22,745 nucleotides of DNA from Gnetum montanum. Its lineage: Eukaryota > Streptophyta > Gnetopsida > Gnetales > Gnetaceae. The notes below the pieces were generated by a model. The model searched no databases and had not been told where the DNA came from. It saw nothing but the letters and a program-made list of their open reading frames with translations. Below are positions 1-8,976 of this stretch, in pieces; within the stretch, counting starts at the first letter, position 1, and every line of letters starts with the position of its first letter. Both the position numbers and the translations under genes were made by a program. The stretch lies in assembly GCA_015680685.1 (NCBI GenBank), contig MNCI01018935.1, positions 13,798 through 36,542 of the forward strand. The letters are read 5' to 3'.

Positions 1-596
1 TTGTTTAATAGTGCATAATATCTTTCTAAGGCCATGTCCAAGGGTTCATGTTGTGCTTGTTTCCATTCTTGGATCTGTCTCCTCAAGGCTGACACTCTCA
101 CATAGGTTTGATATCTATCATTGAAGAGTTCTACCATTGTCAGCCAATGTTGAATTAATTTTGGTTTTAACGACCTATACCATACTTTTGCTTGGCCAAT
201 GAGTGTCAGAGGAAAGAGCTTAAGTTTTTGTCATTCATTATCAATGTCATTCCATGCATAGGCATCATGGAAGGCTTGTAGATGATGTTGGGGATCTAAA
301 TCATAGCCTCCTAAAAACTTAGGAAAGTTGTTTAAGTCAAGCTTAGGTAGACAGCTTTCCTTACGATGCTTGTGGGGTATTCGAATAGCCTCTTGTATTT
401 CTGTTAAGCTTGTAGTGGCCAGTAGGGGTTCATTGTCACTAGGTATGTTATGCAATTGTGAGTTGGGATGATGTTGTTTGCATTGATGCTCATAAGAGAC
501 CCCTACATCAAATTTGGGTACTCCAAACTTCATATTCATTATCATATATTTTTTTGGTTCTCTAATGAGTTGCCCTACTAGTTGTTGCATTGTCAT
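1..596 (-). pseudogene. Ty3/gypsy gag remnant (element B), runs off the window
   Basis: On the minus strand an ATG at 596-594 opens a frame that stays readable to position 1, broken by one TGA at 231-233. The part after that stop carries features of the Retrotrans_gag capsid family: a QKLKLFPLTLIGQAKVWY core followed by an arginine-rich helix and LERYYALL. This would be the capsid protein that packages retroelement RNA in cytoplasmic particles. It lies directly downstream of a primer binding site (731-751) and a 5' LTR (753-1662), so it is the start of an element whose pol lies outside the window. A diverged homologue lies at about 4900-5420. The internal stop makes this copy non-functional as it stands. 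Family assignment is fairly sure; the exact clade is inferred from the LTR and PBS. Confidence 0.8.
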
Positions 597-730
597 AGTC
601 TTGTGAGAGAGACATTGTTGTGAACCATGTGTGACTTAATTGAATTTAATTTAATTTCTTTTCTAAAGGATATATCGTTAATACTTGTTACAGCGATCTA
701 GTATGATATAACTAATCTAGATAACTAGCA
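597..730 (-). other. Untranslated leader between PBS and gag of element B
   Basis: This AT-rich stretch separates the primer binding site from the gag start codon. No ORF or other signal was seen. Its position fits the 5' leader of the retroelement transcript. Confidence 0.5.
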
Positions 731-751
731 CCGTCCCTAGCAATGGTGCCA
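731..751 (-). promoter_or_regulatory. Primer binding site of element B
   Basis: Read on the minus strand the site begins TGGCACCATTGC and lies two bases inside the LTR end at 753. Its form (TGGCRCCRTTGC followed by a G-rich run) resembles the PBS of Athila-like and related Ty3/gypsy elements, which is usually assigned to a tRNA-Asp primer. The position right after an LTR ending in CA supports the call; the tRNA identity is from family knowledge. Confidence 0.7.
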
Positions 752-1515
752 ATGATGAGTGGCGAGGTACCCCTACACTCAACCATATGAATACGAGTGT
801 TCATGCACGATCTGGTCGAACTCCATGGATGGGCTAGTTTTGATATTTATATTGTTATTCATTGATTGCAGTTCGCTATCTTCCCACCTAGACTAGTATA
901 TGCTTTGTCACATATGGTTTAGTCCAGAGTGAGGTGTATGATGTGGTTTCTAATCTAGTGCTGCTCCTAGAGGTAATGGAAAATAACTTTTTTTTAAGCT
1001 AAGAGGAAAAGGGAGAGAGAGCTAAGTTAATGGGACATGGGAGGAGAGAGTCTAAACTAGCCTAAGTGTGATGAGCATCCATTCCTTAATCATCTGTACA
1101 CATCTTGGACCTTGTGCATGACTACTATTGTGATTACCAAGTGCAGATCCTAGGTAGGCTACTAGGTTACCAAGTAGTCACACTTAAATGCTCGTGATTA
1201 AGTCGTACTCATTTCACATTTAACAACAGGAATAGTAAATGACAGTAAAGAAATATTAACTAAGAAAGAAATAAAAAACAATAACAATTAAACAATTAAA
1301 TCTAAGTGAATGTTACAATGATAGAGTAATCTCGATCTTTATTGCCGATCATGTGCGTGTCCAAGTACGTCACACTCAAATAAAGGTTTCGTACAATTAC
1401 AAGCATCACATTGCAGGCATGCACTTGGGAAAATAGTCTAACTCCTACGGAAACAAACTACAAGAGCTTCCCTACAATTAACCCAAAAGATGCCTAAGTG
1501 TGACTGAAGTACACT

Positions 1516-1523
1516 TATTTATA
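1516..1523 (-). promoter_or_regulatory. TATA box of the element B LTR
   Basis: TATAAATA within GCCTATAAATAA on the minus strand, in the middle part of the LTR, where the U3 promoter is expected. The same CCTATAAAT core occurs in the second LTR at 12142-12148. Confidence 0.65.
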
Positions 1524-1550
1524 GGCTAGAATAAATGCTACGTAAACAAG

Positions 1551-1640
1551 GCTGCGTATACGGGGCCTAGTATACGAGGCCTAGTATATGCAGCCTGCCT
1601 AGTATACGGGACCTAGTATACGAGGCCTAGTATACGCAGC
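1551..1640 (-). repeat. U3 array of six GTATAC-centred repeats
   Basis: Six palindromic cores (five GTATAC and one GTATAT) start at 1556, 1570, 1584, 1602, 1616 and 1630, a spacing of 14, 14, 18, 14, 14. Most units read GGCCTAGTATACGA on the plus strand. The array ends are an 11-bp inverted repeat (GCTGCGTATAC and GTATACGCAGC). It sits just upstream of the LTR TATA box in the direction of transcription, a place typical of enhancer repeats. The other LTR lacks it. Confidence 0.75.
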
Positions 1641-1662
1641 CCTTGATAACCATGATTCATCA

Positions 1663-2070
1663 CCACCGTATGACACGAGGTCTCACCGTTGATTTATTCG
1701 TGAGGAAGCGAATTGCATTGTGGTCTGTGTGCACAACCACCTTGTACTCAAGCACATAGTACCTGAATTTCTCCAAGGCATACACCACTGCCATCAATTT
1801 TTTCTTTGTTGTGGTGTAATTTAGCTATGTGCCCACAATGCTTTGGCTTGCACAATGGATGTAGTAAAGATATTTTTGATCATCCAACTATGTGAGCACG
1901 ACTTTCAAAGCATAATTAGAAACATCCATCATAATGTGGAATGGTCTGGACTAGTCAGGTGCTCATAGGATTAGAGTTTCTACCAGCTTTTGCTTGAGTT
2001 GCTAGAATGCATTCTCACATTCCTCAATCCAGACGAATAGAGCATCCTTCTTTGTAAGCTCCACCAATGA
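1663..2070 (-). pseudogene. Athila-like RNase H remnant, copy 1 (interrupted by element B)
   Basis: The minus-strand frame continues from RT and reads as a retroelement RNase H domain (RT_RNaseH family). It includes YYIHCASQSIVGT, a VVYALEKFRYYVLEYK segment and the HTDHNAIRFL motif with its acidic residue. RNase H would remove the RNA strand during reverse transcription. The reading is broken by TAG stops and then abruptly by the LTR at 1662. The homologous domain in copy 2 (18840-19240) continues into integrase, so everything downstream of this point has been separated by the insertion. Confidence 0.8.
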
Positions 2071-2890
2071 TTTGGCAATCTTAGATAAATTCTTTATGAT
2101 GTGTTAGTAGTAGCCAATGTGACCAAGGAATGACTAGACATCTTTGATAGTCTCCGGTTACTAGGTAATTTGTTGGATGATCCTTATTTTTTCAAGGTTC
2201 ACCTCAATCCTTGCATATGATATCGTGTGTTCCAAAATAATTCCTTCCTAGACCATGAGATGGCTTTTTTGCTAGTTGAGTCAAAGGTTGGTCTCCACAC
2301 ACCTTTTTAGCACTTACTGAAGGTGGTTCAAGGCTTACTCAAATGTAGCATCATAGGTGGAGAAGTCATCCATGAAGACTTTCACCTTGTTACCAATATG
2401 CTATTGAAAGATACTTAGGACAAGGTGTTAGAATGTGGCAAGAGCATTACATAGGCCAAAGGGCATATTTCTATATGCAAATGTCCCCTAGGGACTTGTG
2501 AATGTGGTTTTGGCCTAATCTTTGAGTGTAATTTGGATTTGGTTATAGCCACTATAGCCATCCAAAAAGTTGTAGTAGCAATGCCCAAAGATGGTGTCCA
2601 ACACCTCATCCATAAATTATAATGGAAAATCATCTTTGTAGGTTTCCATGTTCAACAACCTGAAATCAATACAGATCCTCCACTTGCCACTTTTATTTGG
2701 CACTATTATGAGTGGGCTAATCCACTCATTTTCTATAATGGCATAGATGAACCCCACCTTGAAGAGTTATTCAATCTCCTCTTTGATGATCTACTTTAGT
2801 TTTGGGTTCAATCGTCATTGCGGTTGCCTCTTTGGCTTCATGGAAGGATTTGTATAGATGTGATGTTGGCATATCTATGAATCAATTCTA
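2071..2890 (-). pseudogene. Athila-like reverse transcriptase remnant, copy 1
   Basis: The minus strand reads as a Ty3/gypsy RT in one main frame with many stops. Recognisable blocks in order are SGKWRICIDFRLLN, FPL then FMDEVLDTIFG, NFLDGYSGYNQIQI, GTFAYRNMPFGLCNALATF and the catalytic FMDDF (about 2362-2379, the YMDD-type box), then VETNL and EGIILEH. The block order and wording match the Athila/Tat lineage. Most interruptions are TAG where glutamine or tryptophan codons are expected. The enzyme would copy the element RNA into DNA; this copy is dead. Confidence 0.9.
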
Positions 2891-3400
2891 GTCAAGTCAT
2901 GATATGATGAAGAAAAGGCTATTGGCCATTTGTTGACCACCTTCAATAGCTTCTCTTTTTATTCAAGAAAAAGATTAACATTGATTATCACTAGCTTCCC
3001 ATTATTCAGAAAGATATACTCCATTCTGGTTGGTAAAGGTTTCAACTCAAGGGGCTCCTATTTGAAACTTTCAGATATCACCAACTCTCCCCAATTGGTG
3101 TCATTAGGTTCATCATTGGAGAGTTGGTGATGAACTTGCTCCAATTCATCCATGCTTTCAACATAGGCACTTGTTAAGCTCTCAATTGGTTCCATGCAAA
3201 TTGTTGAACTACTATTAGGATTAACTATCAGCCACTTGGGTGCCCTCCTATTTTATGGTTGTTGCATATAGATACCTTTGAATTTTAAACACACCCACAC
3301 ATTACCTACATGCTTTGATGAATGTACTTTTTATGGATCATAGTTTCTGCACACAGTTGCACATTGTGTCACTGTACACGATGCATGGAATGTGCTTCTT
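2891..3400 (-). pseudogene. Linker between protease and RT, copy 1
   Basis: The minus strand continues the gag-pol frame: an ELEQVHHQL segment, PLELKPLPTRMEYIFL, then EKLLKVVNKWPIAF leading into RT. In Athila-like elements this linker follows the protease and carries an 'LKPLP..YAFL' type motif. The plus-strand ORFs here are shadows. There are few stops but the reading is not intact. Confidence 0.65.
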
Positions 3401-3965
3401 CTCTATCTTCCTAAATTCATTTTCCTTGGAAATCTCCAAGGAGAGGTCTCTAATTCCAACCATGCATCAATGGTGCTCAACCAATCCCTTTCCATGATGA
3501 TTGGGAAGTTCCCCTTGCAATTATCAACAAAGATCACTAGGAAGTCAATAGGATAGGACCACCTACAAATAGTGGTCATATTGTCCTCCATGAATTCTAA
3601 GGGAATAGTGATGGATTGATTTGCCAACTCAAGATGAATGTTGCTCTTCTTAAGTGGAGGTAGGCTCTAGGCTTTGTACATCTCATGGGAAATCAAATTT
3701 ACATCATAACTTGAATCTAGAAGAGCCTTGCAAGGCTCATTCCTAGTGATTTGCAAGTAAATAAGGGGACTCCTAGGATTAGATCTTTTCTTGGAAAGGT
3801 GGCCAACCTTTATCCAATAAGTTATTGCATGGGTTAACATCATGGTATGCACTTTGGAAGGCATTTGGTTTGAAGGGGACTCAAATGATGTAGATGCAGA
3901 GGATGAGGGAGAAGCAGGGCTATTAGCCAACGTATGTTTATGAGGGCTTGATAGGACTATTGGTT
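3401..3965 (-). pseudogene. Retroelement aspartic protease remnant, copy 1
   Basis: The minus strand reads CKALLDSSYDVNLIS, matching the flap and active-site region of gag-asp/RVP proteases, where the usual triad is DSG; here the glycine is a serine. Further on, after a short break, come DFLVIFVDNCKGNFPIIM and WLSTIDAWLELE, the C-terminal half of the plant retroelement protease. A Ser/Pro-rich linker (ASPSSSASTSFESPS) precedes it. The protease would cut the gag-pol polyprotein. The DSG-to-DSS change and stops make activity unlikely. Confidence 0.8.
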
Positions 3966-4885
3966 TAGAAAATCATATTTTTTGGGATTTTGTTTTCTAA
4001 ACCACTCAACTAAGGAGCTAACTATAGGTTAATAACCCTAGTGACATTGTGTTACTACAACTAGGCTCAAATTTTACCCTGCATTGATGGAGCAGGCAAT
4101 AATTGCGTTAAGGGTGGAGGAACATATGTAGAAGGATGAAGAGGGTAATAAGGAAATGGAGATTCCCCTTTTGGAGATTGGGCTTTGTAGTATTCAAGAG
4201 GGTAGTAGTGATGCTAGAATAAAGCATGATTAAAAGAGTCATGCAAAGAAATGGATTGCTAAACATAGTACCCATATGGATTTGGTTGTTGGTAAGGGTA
4301 TTGCTACCTTAGTAGTGGCATCCCTCATGACTATGAATGCTACCATTGATGGTACTACTCATAAGGTTGTGGTGAAGCTCCACTTGGATCATAGGCTTGT
4401 TGTTGGTGGAATTGCCTAGGGTTTCCTTGAGGATAAAGCAACCTTCTGGGTGCTTGCCTTCTTGCCAGTTTATGATTTAGAGCATATACCCCAAGCTTCT
4501 ACAAGTATGACATGATGGGACAACATCCCTTAGGATGTTCATATTGGAAAATGTCACATCCACCATCATCATCCAACTCATTATCCACAACCTTCTCTAC
4601 TGCAATAGCTTTATCCTTACTCCTTTGGTGGGCATGTTCAACATCCTTCCTTGTCCTACAATCATGAACACTACCTTGCTCCTTGGATTCGTTTGCTATT
4701 TTTACAGTAGTTTGGAAATTTTCATCTAAAGAGTCCCACATTTTATCTAGCTTAGTTGAAATTTCGGACATAGACTTTTGAATCAACAAGTTCTTTTGCT
4801 ACACCACTTCATCAAGTGGTGCCTCATTCTCATTATCATAGAATCAGACCTCCTGTCTGTGGATGGAAGGATCCCAATTATACTT
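3966..4885 (-). pseudogene. C-terminal gag and nucleocapsid-like linker, copy 1
   Basis: The minus strand contains a coiled-coil-like segment (ISTKLDKMWDSLDENFQ), an acidic stretch (VVDNELDDDGG), a CHTC pair that may be half of a zinc knuckle, and a Q/P-rich tract (QFHQQQAYDPSG). Two frames must be combined, so there is at least one frameshift. The order after the capsid and before the protease fits a nucleocapsid region that binds element RNA. The complete CCHC motif is not visible, so the call rests on position and composition. Confidence 0.55.
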
Positions 4886-5440
4886 TTATGCACTTTCCCT
4901 TTTTCTCAACTCTCCTTCTTTATTGGAAACTTGCTTAATAAGCCTTTGGATCTGATGGGCTCTAAGTTCTAAAAGTCTTCCTTGGGCATAAACCCCAAGA
5001 GTTCTCCTTGTTTTTTTGTGGAGCCCATCTATGATATGGTGAAGATACTCCCTTTGAGAATAACCATGGCTAGGACATCGGTGTAAGAGAGAATAGTATC
5101 TGGCCATGGCTACATCCAGGGGCTCATGTATTCCTTGTTTTCAACCTTGGATCTACTTTCTCAAATTGGATACTCAAGAAGAGTACATTTGATACTTGTC
5201 ACTGAAGAGCTCAAGCATCATACTCCATTGATGGATTGATTCCAACTCTAAGGATTGATACCAATTTCAACTTTTTTGATGAGTGTCCTTAGGAACAACT
5301 TTAACTTTTGTCATTCATTTTGGATGTTTTGTAAGATATAGGCATTGTGAAAGGCTTGAAGATGGTTCTCTAGACTTGAGTTGTATTCCCCTTCGAACTT
5401 GGGGATATTGTTCATATCCAATCACTTGATTCTGCTATCT
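4886..5440 (-). pseudogene. Retrotrans_gag capsid remnant, copy 1
   Basis: The minus strand reads NIPKFEGEYNSSLENHLQAF, then NE-stop-QKLKLFLRTLI, and later MARYYSLLHRCPSHGYSQRE. It aligns block by block with the gag at 1-596, including the TGA at the same codon (5311-5313 here, 231-233 there). It is the capsid core of the gag polyprotein. More TAG stops and a frameshift lie between the blocks. Confidence 0.75.
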
Positions 5441-5915
5441 TTCACATGCCTTGTTGGGATCCTCACAACCTCTATGATGTTCAACATATTTCAAGTAAAG
5501 GTTCATCAGAGTGATAGCCTTTGTGATGGTCATGATGCCTATGATGCCATCTACTATTCCTTCTTTCATGGTAGTGGCCCTCCCTTGAATTCCTACACCC
5601 CTAGTCTCTACTAGTTCAGTGGCCCCTACGATCATCTCTATTCCACGCGTCACCTCCATCATAGTCACATCCTCTGCAGCTTCGGTTGTAGATAGAGGAG
5701 GAAGAAGAATATGTCAAAGGTGAAGAAGAGGAAGGAGAGCCAACACTAGCATGGTGCTTGCTATTCCCTCTTCTTCAATCATGGCCACAATCGTCATGTC
5801 TATCATCATCATGATGCTTGTCCTCATTCCTACCATGATTCCCACCTTTGGATCCCCCATGATAATGGGATTCATTCTTGCCCGAACTAGGATTGTTTGT
5901 AGTGGACTATAAATT
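5441..5915 (-). pseudogene. Gag N-terminal low-complexity region, copy 1
   Basis: In the frame that joins to the capsid, the minus strand reads a Gly/His/Asp/Arg-rich stretch with HYHGGSKGGNHGRNEDK, HHDDDRHDD and a serine tract before the capsid. Gag proteins of Athila-like elements often have such a disordered basic N-terminus; here I call it from frame continuity and composition. The other open frame here, rich in Met and Thr, is a shadow. Confidence 0.5.
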
Positions 5916-6389
5916 CTAATTTAGGCCTCCTGCATTGAAACCAAGGGGAGGAGAGTTAGTAAATTGAGAACTCCTAGAGAAGGGATCCTCTCCATCTTTT
6001 TGACCTAGCAAGAAACAAGGGGTTATTGAACTGTTTCCCCTTTGATGCTTCATAGTGCATCTCCTGTTGCCAATATTTCTTGTGTTGTGCTTTAGTGGGA
6101 TGGTAGTCTCGATAGTCATGGTCTTGCACAACGTATTGACCATTAAGCTTGTGCATGCCCAACTTCATAAGAGTTTGGACCAACATCGCAAGATTAGGTA
6201 GTAACATGATGTTATCCTCCATGTCCCTCTACCATGGCCATTCATCTTGATGCAAGATGAAGGTGAAGTCTAGCACATACTTATCAAGATGAGTATTCCA
6301 CCAACATCTAGACTTGGTTTAGTGGCATGAATTACCATTCTCTATGACGTGTTGTTTCTTTGTTTGTGTTCTTCCATGATACACCTCAT
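5916..6389 (-). pseudogene. Unrecognised coding remnant upstream of gag, copy 1
   Basis: A minus-strand frame from about 6389 to 5974 reads coherently and includes TKSRCWWNTHLDKYVLDF, a MEDNIMLLPN segment and HDYRDYHPTKAQHKKYW. The same frame is readable at 19475-19850 in copy 2 (WWNTHPDEYVPDF, HDYRDYHPTKA) despite about 10-16% nucleotide differences by eye, which suggests it once coded for protein. I do not recognise the family. It may be an extra N-terminal gag segment or a separate ORF before gag. Stops are mainly TAG. Confidence 0.45.
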
Positions 6390-7053
6390 CTTCATTGTTG
6401 ACCTATGAGTACCATGCTTCCTATAGGTTCTTTCTCCCATGTGACTTGGGTTTCTTCATCTTCATGACTTGGTCTTTGCATGAACTATGTCTTGTATGTG
6501 TGTATTTCTTTTCCATAGATTATATCACTTTACTTTACATAGATTCTTTGGATGTACACATACTATTTTATCATTCTACAAAAATTATAACTCTTCATAA
6601 TCATTGTGACCCTTTCTTAATCGTTTTGGATTTGTTATAATGCGCATAAATAACATCCCATGGAATTGGTTAAGAATTGATGTCCTAAGCTATTATCTAA
6701 CATAATCGATCATTTTGTTGAGTCGATATTTAATTTTCATGATACAAATGTAATGCACATCCAATAGATCCTTTAGGTCTTTGAAGGTAATAAAACCTCG
6801 CTTTTAGTTTTAGTTTCATTTTCAAAAAGCTTGCATTAGATGGGATGTATTGACCTATAGAAAATAAAATGGATGATTAATTGTATTATTAGAAATGATT
6901 TTATGTTGTAGAAAGTAGATTTTGTCGAAAATTTTAATCCATAGCAGGAACTCAAAGATTACAAATTCTTTTGATTGACATTAAATAATTAATTTTATAG
7001 TTGAACATTAATTATGATTTTTTTTATGAATTAAGATATGAAATTTTATTGTA
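6390..7053. repeat. Non-coding block shared by both Athila-like copies
   Basis: This block matches 19866-20524. The first 210 bp (6390-6601) differ at only about two positions by eye, far less than the sequences on either side; the remainder differs at about 9%. No LTR ends or PBS could be found here, although a 5' LTR would be expected near a gag start. A plus-strand 81-codon ORF (6395-6640) is open in both copies, but no protein family is recognised and the high identity alone could explain this. It ends at the LINE tail. Confidence 0.6.
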
Positions 7054-7071
7054 ATCATCATCATCATCATC
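7054..7071 (-). repeat. LINE 3' tail microsatellite
   Basis: Six ATC units on the plus strand, that is, a GAT/ATG-type repeat at the 3' end of the minus-strand LINE. Plant RTE elements typically end in short trinucleotide repeats rather than poly(A). The second copy has four units (20525-20536). Confidence 0.7.
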
Positions 7072-8350
7072 CTAGCCTTGCCCAACAAAATGGGATCAGC
7101 TACATGAATTCTTTTTCACTATTTGCCTATATGAAGAGCTAAATCTTTATTTATTTGTAGTTTTTAAAATCATCTTCAATTGTTTTTTTCCCATGTCTTC
7201 TTTGGTTTTCCTTTCAATGGCTTTCCTAGAACAGTAATGTAGAAACCTTTTTTCTTATAAGCTCATTCTATGATCTTCTATGCACATGTCAAAACTATCT
7301 AAGTTACCATTCTTATAACTTTTCTATAATAGAAGTCACTCCAAGTCTTCCTCTAATGCATGTATTATATGGTTTATGTCTTTTGGAAATATTCAACATC
7401 CATCTAAAAATTGAAATTTTTACTATATTGATTTGTTAATTATGCCTTTTTTTTATTGGCCAACATTCAGTACCATATAAGATAGCATGCCTAATTGATG
7501 TCTTGTAAAATTTTCCCTTCAATTCTATTGGTATTCTTTTATCACATAGAATACTACTAGCTTGTCTCCATCTTGACCATCCTACTTAAAATCTATTTTT
7601 ATATATTTATCAAATTCACCATTTGATTAGATGATTGATCCTAGGTAGTAGAAGTCTTTACACAGAGGGACTTTTTAACCCTTGAATTATCACTTCTATT
7701 TCACTACTATTTATGCTATTATTAAAATTGCATTCTATATATTTTGTCTTACTTCTACTAATTTAAGACCTTTCAATTCTAGAGCATATTTCCACTTCTC
7801 CATTTTAGAAGCAATATTTTCTCTAGCTGTATCCACCAATATAATATTATTTACAAATAGCATATACCAAAGGATTACATCTGGTATTTCTTTTGTTAAT
7901 TCATCTGTAATAATGGCAACTAAGTACAACCTAAGCACATACCCTTGATGTAGATCTACTATAACTAGAAAATCAGATTTTATTCTACATGCTTTTCTAA
8001 TTTTAGTGGTAGCTCTTTCATACATACCTTGAATCACTTTAATATATTTATCAAGGATGTTTTACATCTACAAGGCCCACCAAATAATATCTATAGCTAC
8101 TTTTTTCTATGCTTTTTCAAAGTCAATGAAGATCATAAGTAGAATTTTTCTATGGTTTTTAAATTTTTCATTAATTGTTGTATTAAGAAAATAGTCTCTA
8201 TAGTATATGTCCTTTGAATAAATCCAAGTTAATTTTTTGATATTGTTGATTCAAGTTTGAAATGTTGCTTCAAAGTATAACTCATTAGTTTGATCCCTTT
8301 ATAGTCTCCTTTACTTTTGTAGATCAAATCTTATTGGTATGCCCTCCCAA
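7072..8350 (-). pseudogene. RTE-type LINE reverse transcriptase fragment, copy 1
   Basis: The minus strand reads as the C-terminal part of a non-LTR RT: a YKGIKLMSYTLK block near 8300, MIFIDFEKA, then MYERATTKIRKACRI, DLHQGYVLRLYLVAIITDEL and FVNNIILVD, where the catalytic FADD box is changed to FVNN. After this come a YLGSIIESNGEF segment, a thumb-like region and LIPFCWARLG just before the ATG-type tail. Wording and tail are those of plant RTE LINEs. The element is 5' truncated, frameshifted and has lost its catalytic acidic pair. The parallel copy at 20525-21022 sits in the same place relative to the block at 6390-7053. Confidence 0.85.
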
Positions 8351-8509
8351 ATAAAATTGAAAGCTTTTTTATCATGTAAAAAATAAAAACTTGTATATAG
8401 TATCATATTTCTCCCAAGGAATGAGAAACCATTTACAATTTGTTAATATTTCAAATTAAACTATGATTAAAAGTGATCAGTTAAAAAATCACTTACCATC
8501 ATTAGGTTA
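8351..8509. other. AT-rich spacer between LINE and gene promoter
   Basis: Nothing recognisable. Base composition changes at about 8510 from very AT-rich and CpG-poor to CpG-rich. Confidence 0.4.
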
Positions 8510-8840
8510 TCCTTTTAATATCGAAGACCTTTACACGTCAAAGGTGAAAGCGAAGGCTGCTTGCTTCGTGCCTAAGTTATCGGCAACGCCACATGCGTTA
8601 AATCATGTCTCCCGAATTAACATTACGTTACTTTCCGATCCACACCATGGAAAACGCTATTCCGCAGTGTTTTTGAGCACCTCCAAAGTCAAATCATACA
8701 TACGGAAAGAAACACCTCGTCGAATCTAATGTAAACGTGCCTCGGAGCGTACGCGTGCAGTAGAGCACAGTGGCGCAAAGAATTATGGTTTCTCGCTTTC
8801 CTCCTCCTTTCTTCTGCGGGACGCTACTCCATTCGTCTGC
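8510..8840 (+). promoter_or_regulatory. CpG-rich promoter region of the dsRBD-DUF2431 gene
   Basis: By hand count 23 CpG sites occur in 8521-8820, whereas the retroelement DNA has roughly one per 100 bp. The region contains an ACGT core (tacACGTca near 8535) and lies directly upstream of CCAAT and TATA boxes. The plus-strand ORF at 8463-8729 resembles no known protein and ends before the TATA box, so I treat it as chance. The preserved CpG suggests this stretch is kept unmethylated. Confidence 0.6.
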
Positions 8841-8844
8841 CAAT
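8840..8844 (+). promoter_or_regulatory. CCAAT box
   Basis: CCAAT in TGCCAATTG, about 22 bp before the TATA box. The motif is short and occurs by chance; position supports it. Confidence 0.4.
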
Positions 8845-8865
8845 TGAGTTGAAGCAACAGCAGGC

Positions 8866-8871
8866 TATAAA
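8866..8871 (+). promoter_or_regulatory. TATA box of the dsRBD-DUF2431 gene
   Basis: TATAAA in GGCTATAAAGG lies 111 bp upstream of the chosen ATG at 8977. Transcription would then start near 8895-8900, leaving a 5' leader of about 75-80 nt without an upstream ATG. Two imperfect 11-bp palindromes (8904-8914 and 8937-8947) fall in that leader. Confidence 0.6.
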
Positions 8872-8976
8872 GGCACATCTTGATTAGTAAAGTAAAGCAT
8901 CCCCTGCATTGCAGACACTACCAAGGAACAAGTTAACTGCAGTGCAGGAGTACAAGAATAAGAGTAGGAAGAGAGG

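Larger units (their letters stand above)
753..1662 (-). mobile_element. 5' LTR of element B (910 bp)
   Basis: In minus orientation the LTR starts TGATGAATCATGG and ends in CTCATCA, giving TG...CA termini, followed by the PBS. Inside are a TATA box (1516-1523) and upstream repeats (1551-1640). The outer border at 1662/1663 is confirmed independently: the homologous pol sequence of copy 2 (from about 18851) matches copy 1 only from 1663 on, so the LTR interrupts copy 1. A related LTR of 751 bp lies at 11496-12246 and shares both ends and several internal blocks. The partner LTR and target site duplication lie outside the window. Confidence 0.85.

Noticed and set aside
1551-1640. CRISPR-like array of short repeats
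   Set aside because: Units are contiguous without unique spacers, lie in an LTR, and the genome is a plant.
6395-6640. An 81-codon plus-strand ORF conserved in both copies as a new gene
   Set aside because: The two copies are almost identical here at the DNA level, so shared openness proves nothing. It is rich in Phe/Leu/Ile from AT-rich DNA and there is no start context or homology. The identity itself is kept as a finding.
6240-7053. 5' LTR of the Athila-like copies
   Set aside because: Neither TGATGA...CATCA ends nor a TGGCACC-type primer site was found in either copy, so it is left as an unexplained shared block.
8463-8729. An 88-codon plus-strand ORF in the CpG-rich promoter region
   Set aside because: It resembles no protein, ends before the TATA box, and its openness is explained by base composition. 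It is treated as promoter DNA.
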